Positions 11,474 to 21,935 of a stretch of 64,000 nucleotides of DNA are shown here, piece by piece. The DNA is taken from positions 6,862,001-6,926,000 of the forward strand of contig NZ_JASTWJ010000001.1 of the NCBI RefSeq assembly GCF_030499515.1. Reading direction: 5' to 3'. This stretch comes from Streptomyces sp. DT2A-34. GTDB taxonomy: Bacteria; Actinomycetota; Actinomycetes; Streptomycetales; Streptomycetaceae. A model generated the notes under the pieces. It saw only the letters and a list, made by a program, of their open reading frames with translations. It searched no databases and was not told where the DNA came from. Position numbers and translations under genes: made by a program. How positions within the stretch are numbered: position 1 is the first letter of the stretch; every line of letters begins with the position of its first letter.

Positions 11474-11487
11474 CCGACGTCGTCGGC
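11473..11487 (+). terminator. Short hairpin at the glnK stop codon
   Basis: GCCGACG-T-CGTCGGC is a perfect inverted repeat starting on the last base of the glnK stop codon. It is short, with no following T-run, so termination of amt-glnK is plausible but weakly supported. Confidence 0.35.
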
Positions 11488-11516
11488 CGGGCACCGGGAC
11501 CGCGCCCGTCAGAGCA

Positions 11517-11990
11517 TCACTCGAACACGAACGGGCCCGGCGACTGCGGCCCGGTCGCCGTGCAGGTGATGGTGATGCCGAAGACGGTCATCTGCAGCGA
11601 GCCGCCGAAGGCCTCGAGGCTGTCGCCGGAGGCCACGGTGCCGCTGAGCGGGCCGACCTGGACGGGGTCGCCGGCGGCCATCGCCGGGTTCTCCGTGCCG
11701 GTGAAGCTGGTGGTGCCGCCGCTCGCCTTCACCAGGGTGAGCGTCGAGGAGATCGAGTCCTCGCCGAGCGCTATCGGCGCGGTGATGGCGGAGGAGTTGA
11801 CGGTGATGGTGGCGGCGGTGCCGTCCTGCGTCGCCGTGAGCGTGGCCTCGCCACCGCCGAAGCTGCCGCAGTCGGCGGTGATCGTGGCGGTGCCGGGGGC
11901 GACGGCGAGGGCGGCGGGTGCGAAGGCGAGGCCGGTGACGGCGAGTACTCCGGTCACCAGCGCCGTTGCTCCGATGCGCTTGCGTCTCAT
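11517..11990 (-). CDS. Small secreted protein of unknown function
   Basis: 157 aa. The N-terminus MRRKRIGATALVTGVLAVTG followed by LAFAPAALAVA is a clear Sec signal peptide with an Ala-rich cleavage region near residue 29. The mature part (about 125 aa) is rich in Thr, Ser, Gly and Val in alternating runs, suggesting a beta-sandwich. It has two cysteines (TADCGSFGGGE and TITCTATG) that could form a disulfide across the domain. I do not recognise a family or function. It converges on glnK and probably has its own promoter in the 239-bp gap up to 12229, where I see no other gene. Confidence 0.7.
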   Translation of the reverse strand: MRRKRIGATALVTGVLAVTGLAFAPAALAVAPGTATITADCGSFGGGEATLTATQDGTAATITVNSSAITAPIALGEDSISSTLTLVKASGGTTSFTGTENPAMAAGDPVQVGPLSGTVASGDSLEAFGGSLQMTVFGITITCTATGPQSPGPFVFE

Positions 11991-12229
11991 GGGGATGGGC
12001 TCCCTTCCCGTGTGGGGAACTGCCGTGTGGGGATGGACGGGAGGTGCATGAGCAGGCCGTCGGCCGCAGGCGAACGTGGTGCGGTACGCCGCGTGGGGGG
12101 TGAATCTGACGGACCGTCGGAACTGCCGTTCCCATTGATGCGCGTGGGGTGAGGGTCGGCAAGGGTTAATTCCAGCCTCAATTACCGGAAGGTCAGCTAC
12201 CGGATGCCGACAGTGCCGCCTCGGTCCGG

Positions 12230-13078
12230 TCAGGCCTGGCTGGGGGACATGTCCTGCAGGCCCACCACGCGCAGGAGTCGCAGGCGCTCGTAGGCCTCCG
12301 TGCCCGGGCGGGCGGTGTGGACGACCAGCAGGTGGTGGTGCTCGTGGCTGACCATGACCTCGCAGTCCAGTTCCAGGAGGCCGACCAGCGGGTGCACGAA
12401 GCGTTTCGTCGCCCGGTTGCGCCGGTACACCTCGTGCTCGTCCCACAGGCGCGCGAACTCCTCGCTCGACGCCCGGAGTTCGGCGACCAGCCCGGCCGGT
12501 TCCGGGTCGTCGGGGCGGGCCGCGGCCACCGCGCGCAGGGTGGCCACGTGGGCGCGCGCGTGGCCCGCGAGGTCCTCCGGAGGGAAGAGGGTGCGCGCGG
12601 CCGGGTCCAGGAAGAACAGGCGGGTCAGGTTGCGCTCGCGCCGCGGGCGGGACATCACGTCGCCGACCAGCGCCTTGGCCATCGCGTTCTGGGCCAGCAC
12701 CTCGCCGCAGTCGTTCACCACCTGTGCCGGGGTGTCGTGCAGCCGGTCCAGGATCAGCAGCAGCCCGGGACGGACATGCGCCGACGCCGTCTCGCGGCAC
12801 GGGGGCTCCTCGCCGGTCAGGTGGAACAGGTGGTCCTGCTCGACGTCGGTCAGGCGCAGCGCGCGGGCCAGCGCCGTCAGCATCTGGCGGGACGGGCGCG
12901 GGCCCCGGGACTGTTCGAGGCGGGTGTAGTAGTCCACGGACATGCCCGCCAGCTGCGCCACCTCCTCGCGGCGCAGGCCGGGCGTGCGGCGCCGGGCGCC
13001 CGGGGTCAGGCCCACGTCCGACGGGGTCAGCCGGGCACGGCCACGGCGCAGGAAGTCGGCGAGTTCGGCTCGGTTCAC
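12230..13078 (-). CDS. XRE-family regulator with MmyB-like ligand-binding domain
   Basis: 282 aa, GTG start. The N-terminus reads NRAELADFLRRGRARL, then TPGLRREEVAQLAGMSVDYY within the HTH and LEQSRGPRPSRQ. The C-terminal MmyB-like domain (about 105-265) includes ERNLTRLFFLDP and KRFVHPLVGLLELD. It is a second copy of the architecture seen at 2486 but clearly diverged, with a shorter C-terminus. It is divergent from the NAD-dependent epimerase/reductase gene at 13198, the usual target arrangement for this family, and probably represses it until a ligand is bound. Confidence 0.85.
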   Translation of the reverse strand: MNRAELADFLRRGRARLTPSDVGLTPGARRRTPGLRREEVAQLAGMSVDYYTRLEQSRGPRPSRQMLTALARALRLTDVEQDHLFHLTGEEPPCRETASAHVRPGLLLILDRLHDTPAQVVNDCGEVLAQNAMAKALVGDVMSRPRRERNLTRLFFLDPAARTLFPPEDLAGHARAHVATLRAVAAARPDDPEPAGLVAELRASSEEFARLWDEHEVYRRNRATKRFVHPLVGLLELDCEVMVSHEHHHLLVVHTARPGTEAYERLRLLRVVGLQDMSPSQA

Positions 13079-13111
13079 CTCTCCAGCCTGCGGCAGCGCG
13101 CCCGGCTTATC

Positions 13112-13131
13112 CAGGGACTGCCGGTCCCCTG
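13112..13131. promoter_or_regulatory. Imperfect inverted repeat between XRE regulator and reductase
   Basis: CAGGGAC-TGCCG-GTCCCCTG forms two nearly matching arms in the 119-bp divergent intergenic region. It is a candidate operator for the XRE/MmyB regulator at 12230, analogous to the palindrome at 3387. Confidence 0.45.
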
Positions 13132-13197
13132 ATCAACGGGTCTCTCCCACGCGTACCGGCTCCGTCCGAGGGTGGTCGGTGACGAGAGGAGCAGAAC

Positions 13198-14052
13198 ATG
13201 CTGACGTTGGTGACGGGTACGACGGGGCAGGTCGGCCGGCGCTTCGTGCCGAGGCTGCTGGCGCAGCGGCGGCCGGGGGAGGAGGTACGGGTTCTCGTGC
13301 GTGACGCCTCGCGCGGCGAACCCTTCGCCGAGCTCGGCGCCCAGGTCGTCGTGGGAGATCTGCGGGACACCGAGACGCTCGGCAAGGCCGTCGCCGGGGT
13401 CGACGCGGTCGTCAACGTCGCGGCGTCCTTCCGCGGGGTTCCGGACGAGGAGGCCTGGGCGGTGAACCGGGATGCGGCCGTGGAGCTGGGCCGTGCGGCG
13501 CTGGCCTCCGGCGTGCAGAGGTTTGTGCAGGTCAGTACAGGGATCGTGTACGGCGTCGGTCGGGGGCGCCCGCTGACCGAGGACGACGAGACCCGGCCCG
13601 GGGGCGCGATGTGGGGCGCCTACGGCGAGTCCAAGGCCGAGGCCGAGCGGGAGCTGCTCGGCATGGACGGCCTCGATGTACGTGTCGCCCGGCTGCCCTT
13701 CGTCTACGGCGAGGGCGATCCGCACCTCGCCCAGTCCCTGATGTGGGCCCGGAACTGGGCGGCGACGCAGCGACTGCAGATGGGGCATCACGCGGACGTC
13801 GCCCAGGGGCTGTTGCGGATCCTGCACGCGCCGGGGATTGCAGGCCGGATCTACAACATCGCCGACGACGCCCCTGTGACGGCGGTCGAGCTGCACCAGC
13901 TGAACGGGGTTGAGGTCCCTGCTGAGCTGTATGACCGGACCGATCCCGACCCGTGGCTCATCATCACCTCCACGGAGCGGATTCGTCGGGAGCTGGGTTA
14001 TCGGCCGTTGTATCCGTCGGTGTATGCGGCGCGGGATGCTTGTGCGCTGTAA
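13198..14052 (+). CDS. NAD(P)-dependent epimerase/reductase (extended SDR, NmrA/epimerase-like)
   Basis: 284 aa. The N-terminal Rossmann motif is TLVTGTTGQVGRRFVPRLL (TGxxGxxG type), with an Arg after strand 2 suggesting NADP use. VVVGDLRD and DAVVNVAA follow as in extended SDRs. The catalytic Tyr-Lys motif reads WGAYGESKAEAE (YxxxK) near residue 140, after VQVSTGIVYG. Family members reduce or epimerise small carbonyl compounds or nucleotide sugars; the substrate is unknown. The divergent XRE regulator probably controls it. An ATG at 13198 follows a GAGAGGAG site. Confidence 0.85.
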   Translation: MLTLVTGTTGQVGRRFVPRLLAQRRPGEEVRVLVRDASRGEPFAELGAQVVVGDLRDTETLGKAVAGVDAVVNVAASFRGVPDEEAWAVNRDAAVELGRAALASGVQRFVQVSTGIVYGVGRGRPLTEDDETRPGGAMWGAYGESKAEAERELLGMDGLDVRVARLPFVYGEGDPHLAQSLMWARNWAATQRLQMGHHADVAQGLLRILHAPGIAGRIYNIADDAPVTAVELHQLNGVEVPAELYDRTDPDPWLIITSTERIRRELGYRPLYPSVYAARDACAL

Positions 14053-14060
14053 GAAGGTGC

Positions 14061-14157
14061 CGCGATGGGTAGTCGGGCGACTGCGGGTCCGTTTGGGCTG
14101 GTCGCGCCCACGCGGCGGAGCCGCAAATCGATGCAGCCCCGCGCCCCCAGGGGCGTT
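14061..14157. repeat. Dispersed repeat family B, copy B1
   Basis: The space between the epimerase stop and the MFS stop (convergent genes) carries the family-B element. It includes GTGCCGCGATGGGT, the hairpin GCGGCGGAGCCGC, and a CAGCCCCGCGCCCC tail. Other copies lie at about 20215, 35335 (inverted) and 51430. It may serve as a bidirectional terminator here. Confidence 0.8.
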
Positions 14158-15399
14158 CTAGTCCACGCCTCTGATACGTCCCACCAGCACCGCCCCCGCC
14201 AGCCCCGCCACCGCCGCCACCACGTACAGAACCCGGTATCCGCCCAGGTGCGTGACGATCGGGGCGGCGACGGCGGGGGCCGCCACCTGGGGCAATGCGT
14301 TCGCCACGTTGATGACGCCGAGGTCCTTGCCGCGGTCCAGGGCCTTCGGCAGTACGTCCGTCATCAGGGCGAAGTCGACCGACATGAACACCCCGAGGCC
14401 GAGGCCCAGCAGTGCCGCCACGACGATCGCGCTCGGCCAGGTCTGCCAGACGGACAGCAGGGCCGTGGCCGCCGCCATCAGTACGCCGGACCAGTGGACG
14501 AACGGCTTGCGGCGGCCCACTCGGTCCGACCAGGCGCCGCCCACCACGACCGTGGCCAGCAGGGTCACGCTGTTCACCGCGGTCAGGATCAGCACGCCCT
14601 GCTCGGGGTCCGCGTAATGCAGGCGGTCCCGCAGGTAGTACAGCAGGTAGAGGATCACCAGCGCGTTGCTGAGGTTGATCAGGAATCGGGTCAGCCAGGC
14701 CCAGCCGAAGTCGGGGTAGCGGCGCGGGCTCAGCCAGAAGCCGGTCGCGAACGAGCGCCATGACCATGTCGGCCGGTCCGCGGCCCCCAGCCTGAGATCC
14801 CGGTACCGCAGCACGTACGGCAGCACCCCCGCCACCGCGAACACCGCGCACGCCGCGTACCCCGCCCCGATCCCGCCCACCGCCGTCGCCAGCCCCGTCC
14901 CGGCGACCGCGCCGAGGATCTGTGCCGCGCCCAACCAGCCGCCCACCACGCCCCGTTGAAGCCGCGGCACCCGGTCCGGCACCGCGGCCGTCACCGCCGC
15001 GAAGGCCGCGTTCAGGGTCAGCTGGACCAGGCACCAGCCGAGCGCCATCGTCCACAGCCCGTCCGCGCCGGCGAGCAGCAGCAGCGACAGCGCGCCGCCC
15101 GCCGCGCCGGCCACGATCCACGGCGTACGGCGACCCCAGCGGGCCGTGGTGCGGTCCGACAGCGCGCCGAAGAACGGGTTCGCCAGCAGTGACACGACCG
15201 CGCCCATGCCGGTCACCCACGCCAGCAGGGTCTCCTTCGACATCCCGGTGCCGGGCGCGAAGTCCTCCGCCTGCTGGGCGAGCAGGATCTGCAGCGGGCC
15301 GTACCAGCCCACCCAGATCGCCACGTTGGCCAGCGACAGCGCCGCCGTCCAGCCTCGGCCGACCCGTTCGACGGGCTCGGCCAGGGCGTCGACCGTCAT
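14158..15399 (-). CDS. MFS transporter, probably for glycosides/sugars
   Basis: 413 aa with about 12 hydrophobic segments. The loop 2-3 motif reads FFGALSDRTTARWGRRTPW, resembling the glycoside-pentoside-hexuronide and related sugar MFS branches more than drug exporters. The second-half equivalent is GGAWSDRVGRRKPFV. The start overlaps the stop of the upstream beta-glucosidase by 4 bases (ATGA), so the two are co-translated. That pairing suggests uptake of a glucoside that the GH1 enzyme then splits in the cytoplasm. Confidence 0.82.
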   Translation of the reverse strand: MTVDALAEPVERVGRGWTAALSLANVAIWVGWYGPLQILLAQQAEDFAPGTGMSKETLLAWVTGMGAVVSLLANPFFGALSDRTTARWGRRTPWIVAGAAGGALSLLLLAGADGLWTMALGWCLVQLTLNAAFAAVTAAVPDRVPRLQRGVVGGWLGAAQILGAVAGTGLATAVGGIGAGYAACAVFAVAGVLPYVLRYRDLRLGAADRPTWSWRSFATGFWLSPRRYPDFGWAWLTRFLINLSNALVILYLLYYLRDRLHYADPEQGVLILTAVNSVTLLATVVVGGAWSDRVGRRKPFVHWSGVLMAAATALLSVWQTWPSAIVVAALLGLGLGVFMSVDFALMTDVLPKALDRGKDLGVINVANALPQVAAPAVAAPIVTHLGGYRVLYVVAAVAGLAGAVLVGRIRGVD

Positions 15400-16709
15400 C
15401 CCTGTGCCCGGAGCACGTCCCGCAGCCAGCCGTACGACGCCTTGGGAGTCCGCGTCAGCGTCTCGTAGTCCACATGCACCAGCCCGAACCGGCGCGCGTA
15501 CCCCTCCGCCCACTCGAAGTTGTCGAGCAGCGACCAGACGAAGTACCCGCGCACGTCCACGCCCGCCTCCACCGCCTGGTGCAGCGCGCGGATGTGGCCG
15601 TCCAGGTAGGCGATCCGCTCCTGGTCGTCGATGCCCTCGTAACTGCAGCCGTTCTCGGTGATGACGACGGGCGGCAGCCGGTCGCCGTACCGCTCACGGA
15701 AGCCGGTGAGCAGCTCCGTCAGGCCTTCGGGGAGCACCGGCCAGCCGAAGTCCGTCGTCGGCACATCCTCGATCTCCCGCACCGAGAAGGGCAGTTCGGC
15801 GGGCATGGTCACCCCGCCGAACTCGATCTCGGTGCCCTGCGGGGCGCCCACGCGGGTCGGCGCGTAGTAGTTGATGCCGTAGAAGTCCAGCGGCTCCGCG
15901 ATGACCTTCAGGTCCGACTCGATGCCTTCGGGGCCTCCCGGCATCAACTCGCCGAGTCCGGCCGGGTATTCGCCCAGCAGCAGAGGATCCGCGAACAGCC
16001 GGTTCAGCAGTACGTCGTAGAAGTCCGCCGCCTCCACATCCGCCTGCTCCCGCGACGCCGGCCACGTCGGCCCGTGCGAGTTGGCGACCCCGATGTCCGC
16101 GGCGCCGGCCGCGCGCAGGGCCCGTACGGCGAGACCGTGGGCCAGCAGCTGGTGGTGGGCGACAGGGAGGGCGTCGAAGAGGAGCTGCCTGCCCGGTGCG
16201 TGGGTGCCGAGCGCGTGGCCGAGCAACGTGTGCTCGGCCGGCTCGTTGAGGGTGATCCACTTCTTGACGCGGTCGCCCAGCCGCTCGGCGACCACGGACA
16301 CGTACTCGGCGAAACGGGCGGCCGTGTCCCGGTCGAGCCAGTCCAGCGCGACCGGCAGATCCCAGTGGAACAGCGTCGGCACCGGCCGTACGCCCGCCGC
16401 GCACAGCTCGTCCACCAGGCGGTCGTAGAAGTCGAGGCCCTTCGGCGCGTTCACCCGCGGCCACGAGATCGAGAAGCGGTACGCGCCCACGCCCAGGTCC
16501 GCGAGCAGCGCCACGTCCTCGCCGTAGCGGTGGTAGTGGTCGCAGGCCACCGCGGCCGTGGAGCCGTCCTTCACCTTTCCCGGCTCGGCCGTGAAGGCGT
16601 CCCAGACGGACGGTTCACGCTCGTCCGCAGCGCCTTCGATCTGATGGGCCGAAGTGGACACACCCCACAGGAAGCCGGCCGGGAACTGAGGTATCGGGTT
16701 CGTCGCCAT
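15396..16709 (-). CDS. GH1 beta-glucosidase
   Basis: 437 aa, typical for family GH1. The acid/base Glu lies in ITLNEPAEHTLLGHALG and the nucleophile Glu in VITENGCSYEG, the two hallmark motifs. The N-terminus PAGFLWGVSTSAHQIEGA is also characteristic. No signal peptide is present, so it acts in the cytoplasm on imported beta-glucosides such as cellobiose-like disaccharides or plant glucosides. I preferred the ATG at 16709 (MATNPIP) over an in-frame start 12 bases upstream. It is the first gene of a two-gene operon with the MFS transporter, with a palindrome just upstream. Confidence 0.93.
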   Translation of the reverse strand: MATNPIPQFPAGFLWGVSTSAHQIEGAADEREPSVWDAFTAEPGKVKDGSTAAVACDHYHRYGEDVALLADLGVGAYRFSISWPRVNAPKGLDFYDRLVDELCAAGVRPVPTLFHWDLPVALDWLDRDTAARFAEYVSVVAERLGDRVKKWITLNEPAEHTLLGHALGTHAPGRQLLFDALPVAHHQLLAHGLAVRALRAAGAADIGVANSHGPTWPASREQADVEAADFYDVLLNRLFADPLLLGEYPAGLGELMPGGPEGIESDLKVIAEPLDFYGINYYAPTRVGAPQGTEIEFGGVTMPAELPFSVREIEDVPTTDFGWPVLPEGLTELLTGFRERYGDRLPPVVITENGCSYEGIDDQERIAYLDGHIRALHQAVEAGVDVRGYFVWSLLDNFEWAEGYARRFGLVHVDYETLTRTPKASYGWLRDVLRAQG

Positions 16710-16723
16710 GCGCCGGATCATCC

Positions 16724-16736
16724 TTACCGGCGGTAA
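16724..16736. promoter_or_regulatory. 13-bp palindrome upstream of beta-glucosidase
   Basis: TTACCG-G-CGGTAA is an exact palindrome 15 bp before the GH1 start codon. It resembles a small operator for a LacI- or MarR-like repressor controlling the glucosidase/MFS operon, but no such regulator gene is adjacent. Confidence 0.4.
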
Positions 16737-16780
16737 CGGAAGTCAACGCCCCGGCGTGAACTGCCAGTTACGCCCCTCCC

Positions 16781-17047
16781 TTACGCCCCTTCCTTCAGCA
16801 CCCGGCTGATCAGCTTGCGCTGCTCGTCCGTGAGCCGGGGGTCCGAGCAGTACACCGTTCTGCCGTCGACGGTGATCTGGTAGCTGAAGCCGTCCGGAAC
16901 CCCGATCGGGGGCGTGCCCCGGCCGTCCGCGACCGCGCGCTCGGCCAGGGCCTGCCACTCCTGGGCGTCGGGCCGCCCCGAGGTGTCCACCTCGGCGTGC
17001 CGCTCGATACCCGCGAATCCGCCCGTGCGTCGTACCTGAATACGCAT
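16781..17047 (-). CDS. Emfourin-type protealysin inhibitor
   Basis: 88 aa. The pattern MRIQVRRTGGFAGIERHAEV, a mid Trp (EWQALAERA), the strand FSYQITVDGRTV and a C-terminal helix EQRKLISRVLKE matches the small emfourin family. Emfourin is a slow-tight-binding inhibitor of protealysin-like M4 proteases and is typically encoded beside its target. Here it follows the M4 protease on the same strand, about 20 bp downstream, so co-expression is likely. It should be cytoplasmic (no signal peptide) and keep the protease in check. Confidence 0.8.
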   Translation of the reverse strand: MRIQVRRTGGFAGIERHAEVDTSGRPDAQEWQALAERAVADGRGTPPIGVPDGFSYQITVDGRTVYCSDPRLTDEQRKLISRVLKEGA

Positions 17048-17068
17048 GGGTTCCTGTCTAGTACGGAC

Positions 17069-18139
17069 TCAGAGGATCCGCACCCCGACCTGCTCCCATG
17101 CCTTCGCCACGGCCTGGAGCTCCTCGCCGCCGTCGCCGAAGCGCTCGCGCGCGGCCTTGACGGTGAGCCCCGCGAAGTCGGTGAACAGGGCCCGGTCCGA
17201 CAGCTCGCCGCCGGTCAGGACGTCGTACCAGATCTGTCCCGCCTTCTCCCAGGCGTGGCCGCCGAGGGCGGTGGCGGCCAGGTAGAAGGCGTGGTTGGGG
17301 ATGCCGGAGTTGATGTGGACGCCGCCGTTGTCACGGCCGGTGCGGACGTAGTCGTCCATGGTCGCGGGCTGCGGGTCCTTGCCGAGCACGTCGTCGTCGT
17401 AGGCGGTGCCCGGCTCCTTCATGGAACGCAGGGCCTTGCCGGAGACGCTGGGCGCGAGCAGCCCCGCGCCGATCAGCCAGTCGGCCTCGGCGGCGGTCTG
17501 GCCGAGTGTGTACTGCTTGATGAGGGCGCCGAAGACGTCCGACATGGACTCGTTCAGCGCGCCCGGCTGGCCGTAGTACGTGAGGTTCGCCGTGTACTGG
17601 GTGACGCCGTGGGTGAGCTCGTGGCCGATGACGTCGATCGGGATGGTGAAGTCGAGGAAGATCTCGCCGTCACCGTCGCCGAACACCATCTGCTCGCCGT
17701 TCCAGAAGGCGTTGTTGTAGTTCTCGTCGTAGTGGACGGTGGCGTCCAGGGGCAGGCCGTCGCCGTCGATGGAGTGGCGGGCGTAGGCCTTGAGGAAGAG
17801 ATCGAAGGTGGCGCCGAGGCCGGCGTAGGCGCGGTTGACCGTGGCGTCCTGGCCGGGGTCGGTGCCCTCGCCGCGGACCTTGGTGCCGGGCAGCGCGGTG
17901 CCGTGCTCGGCGTCGTAGATCGTGCGCAGCGGCTGGTCCGACGGTGCCTTCGCCGTCGGGGCGGCCGCGAGGGCGAACTCGGTCGTGACGCGGCGCCTGC
18001 CGCGCAGCTCGCTGTCGCGCATCAGGGTCCGCCGGGCGGGACCGGAGAGTGCGGGGTCGTCGTTCCGTGCCAGCTTGTCGAGGACGTGTGGCGGTACGAC
18101 GGTGCAGAAGACGGGCTCGAAGCCCCCGTTCGTCGTCAT
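17069..18139 (-). CDS. Protealysin-like M4 (thermolysin family) zinc metalloprotease
   Basis: 356 aa from an ATG at 18139, which has an AAGGG site 8 bases upstream; an in-frame GTG at 18148 is less likely. The catalytic motif is HELTHG, with the third zinc ligand Glu in GALNESMSDVFG and a transition-state His in HINSGIPNHAFY. There is no signal peptide and only a short N-terminal propeptide containing CTVVPPHVLDKLA, the protealysin-type (PPL) motif. This marks an intracellular or non-classically secreted M4 enzyme rather than a secreted thermolysin. The adjacent emfourin gene supports this. It is divergent from leuA. Confidence 0.9.
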   Translation of the reverse strand: MTTNGGFEPVFCTVVPPHVLDKLARNDDPALSGPARRTLMRDSELRGRRRVTTEFALAAAPTAKAPSDQPLRTIYDAEHGTALPGTKVRGEGTDPGQDATVNRAYAGLGATFDLFLKAYARHSIDGDGLPLDATVHYDENYNNAFWNGEQMVFGDGDGEIFLDFTIPIDVIGHELTHGVTQYTANLTYYGQPGALNESMSDVFGALIKQYTLGQTAAEADWLIGAGLLAPSVSGKALRSMKEPGTAYDDDVLGKDPQPATMDDYVRTGRDNGGVHINSGIPNHAFYLAATALGGHAWEKAGQIWYDVLTGGELSDRALFTDFAGLTVKAARERFGDGGEELQAVAKAWEQVGVRIL

Positions 18140-18318
18140 GCCCGGCACCCTTGCACTGGGTCATCGGCGTGTCACTACCCGCAACCATGATTGGTGAAAT
18201 ATGCGGACAGCGAGCCGCACGCTCCGTGACGAAGTGGTATGGCGCACTTTTTGTCCTGTTCGTCCTTCGGGTCCCGCATACTGATACGGCGCCCCGCATC
18301 CGAAGGGGCTCGGCTAGC

Positions 18319-20180
<1,862 letters not shown>

Positions 20181-20214
20181 CGGTTCGCTCCGCGGGGGGA
20201 GCCGATCGACTACG

Positions 20215-20325
20215 GAAGTGCCGCGATGGGTTGTCGGTCGGCTGCGGCTTCGTCGTGGCTGGTCGCGCCCACGCGGCGGAGCCGCAAATCGACACAGCCC
20301 CGCGCCCCTTTAGGGCGTTGTCGTG
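20215..20325. repeat. Dispersed repeat family B, copy B2
   Basis: The 320-bp gap between leuA and the TerB-like gene begins with this element. It has AAGTGCCGCGATGGGTTG, CTGGTCGCGCCCACGCGG, the GCGGCGGAGCCGC hairpin, then a CAGCCCCGCGCCCC tail, nearly identical to copy B1. The remainder of the gap (20326-20500) probably holds the next gene's promoter and shows no open frame. Confidence 0.8.
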
Positions 20326-20500
20326 CCCCGTGTTCAGATGCCCCGTCCGCCGTATCTTGGCGGGCGGGGTCCGTCTGTTTCCAGCCATTGGGCTGTGCAG
20401 GTCACGGAAAGGTCTCGTCCAGGGTGCTGACTCCGCGTCCGTGATGTGGCTAACATCACGCAAGCGCGGCGATGTTGCCGCGGCGTTACGGAGGTGCGAC

Positions 20501-21199
20501 GTGCTGCCAGGACGGGGACGAGACGGCCGTGCCGCCAGGCTTGCGCGCATCCTGGGCACCCGCACCGCATGGTCGGCCGTCGGGGACGGCGAGTTCTTCT
20601 GCCCGGGGTGCGGGGGCGACCGCAACTACCAGCGGCTGAGCGGGCATCGCCGGTTCACCTTCCTCGGCGTGCCGGTTCTGCCGCGCGGCGAGACCGGCCC
20701 CGTCGTGGAGTGCGCGGCCTGCCGCCGCCACTTCGGCACCGACGTCCTCGACCACCCGACCACCACCCGCTTCTCCGCGATGCTCCGTGACGCCGTCCAC
20801 ACCGTCGCCCTCGCGGTACTGGCGGCGGGCGGCACCTGCGCCCGTCCGTCCCTGGAGGCCGCGGCGGCCACGGTGCGCGCGGCCGGCTTCGACGACTGCA
20901 CGGAGGAACAGCTGAGCGCCCTGGTCGAGGCGCTGGCGGCCGACACCGGGCGGGTCTTCTCCGAGCCCTGCGGTGCCGGACTGGGCATAGAGCTCCACGA
21001 GGCGCTGGACCCGCTGGCCCCGCACCTCGCACCGGCCGGGCGGGAATCGATCCTGCTCCAGGGGGCGCGTATCGCCCTGGCCGACGGCCCCTACACGCCC
21101 GCCGAACGGGACGTCCTCACGACCGTCGGGGCCGCGCTCACCATCTGCGGGGAGGATGTGACGCGGTTGCTGGCGGCGGCCGCGCGCACGCCGTCGTGA
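20501..21199 (+). CDS. TerB-family protein with N-terminal zinc ribbon
   Basis: 232 aa from a GTG at 20501, which has GGAGG six bases upstream. Residues about 32-77 contain a zinc-ribbon pair (FFCPGCGGDRNY and VECAACRRHFG; CxxC...CxxC). The rest is helical and matches the tellurite-resistance TerB fold, with the C-terminal acidic motif ALADGPYTPAERDVL. TerB-like proteins are cytosolic and linked to stress or tellurite response and phage defence contexts, though their molecular role is unclear. No other ter genes are nearby, so tellurite resistance should not be assumed. Confidence 0.75.
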   Translation: MLPGRGRDGRAARLARILGTRTAWSAVGDGEFFCPGCGGDRNYQRLSGHRRFTFLGVPVLPRGETGPVVECAACRRHFGTDVLDHPTTTRFSAMLRDAVHTVALAVLAAGGTCARPSLEAAAATVRAAGFDDCTEEQLSALVEALAADTGRVFSEPCGAGLGIELHEALDPLAPHLAPAGRESILLQGARIALADGPYTPAERDVLTTVGAALTICGEDVTRLLAAAARTPS

Positions 21200-21377
21200 G
21201 CCTCGGCGCAGGCACCGTGGCGCTTCCTCGGCAGGTGGAACCGAGCCACCGTCAGTGAGGATTCGAACCGTCGTGTGATCGCATGGATTGGAACGCATTG
21301 ACTCATGCAGTGTGCAGTTCCGGCCGGATGTGATCTTTGTGCAGGGGCGGACTGTGCCTGCTCGTACGGTGATCGGC

Positions 21378-21935
21378 ATGAAGCTCCGGTACAACGTTCG
21401 CGTGTACCCGAGCGCTTCTCAGCGGGGCAGTCCGGCGAGGGCGTTCGGGTGCGCCCGCGTCGTGTGGAACGACGCCCTGTCCCTCCGCCGTGACGCCTAC
21501 GCCAAAGGTTTGCCGCGCCCGACGGCGGCGGAGTTGTCGAGGCGGGTCATCACCGAGACCAAGAAGATCCCGGAGCGGGCCTGGCTGGGCGAGGTGTCCG
21601 CCGTGGTGCTCCAGCAGTCCCTGCGGGACTTGGAGGCCGCGTACAGCAATTTCTTCGCCTCGAAGAAGGGCACCCGCAAGGGCTCGAGGATGAGCCCGCC
21701 GAAGGCGAAGAAGAAGACCGCCCGGCAGGCGATCCGGTTTACCGCGAACGCCCGCTGGTCCATCACCGGAGGCGGGAAGCTGTGGCTTCCGAAGATCGGC
21801 GACATTGAAGTGCGCTGGTCACGCGAGTTGCCCTGCGAACCGTCCAGCGTGACGATCGTCAAGGACCCGTCCGGCCGCTACTTCGCCTCGTTCGTGGTCG
21901 AGGTGGACGACGAGCCGCTGCCCGGGCTGGATGTC
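21378..21935 (+). pseudogene. tnpB: IS200/IS605-type tnpB, 3' truncated
   Basis: From an ATG at 21378 the frame gives the N-terminal half of TnpB: KLRYNVRVYPSASQ, AFGCARVVWNDALSLRRDAY, VVLQQSLRDLEAAYSNFF and RYFASFVVEVDDEPLP. It then stops matching about residue 186, just before the RuvC catalytic part (the GIDLG Asp, the Glu and the zinc finger). From there the frame runs on into response-regulator sequence. TnpB is an RNA-guided nuclease of IS605-family elements; this remnant cannot cleave DNA. No tnpA is present, and the transposon right end is lost. Confidence 0.85.

Noticed and set aside
20501..21199. Tellurite resistance operon
   Set aside because: Only a TerB-like protein with a zinc ribbon is present; no terC, terD or terZ genes are nearby.
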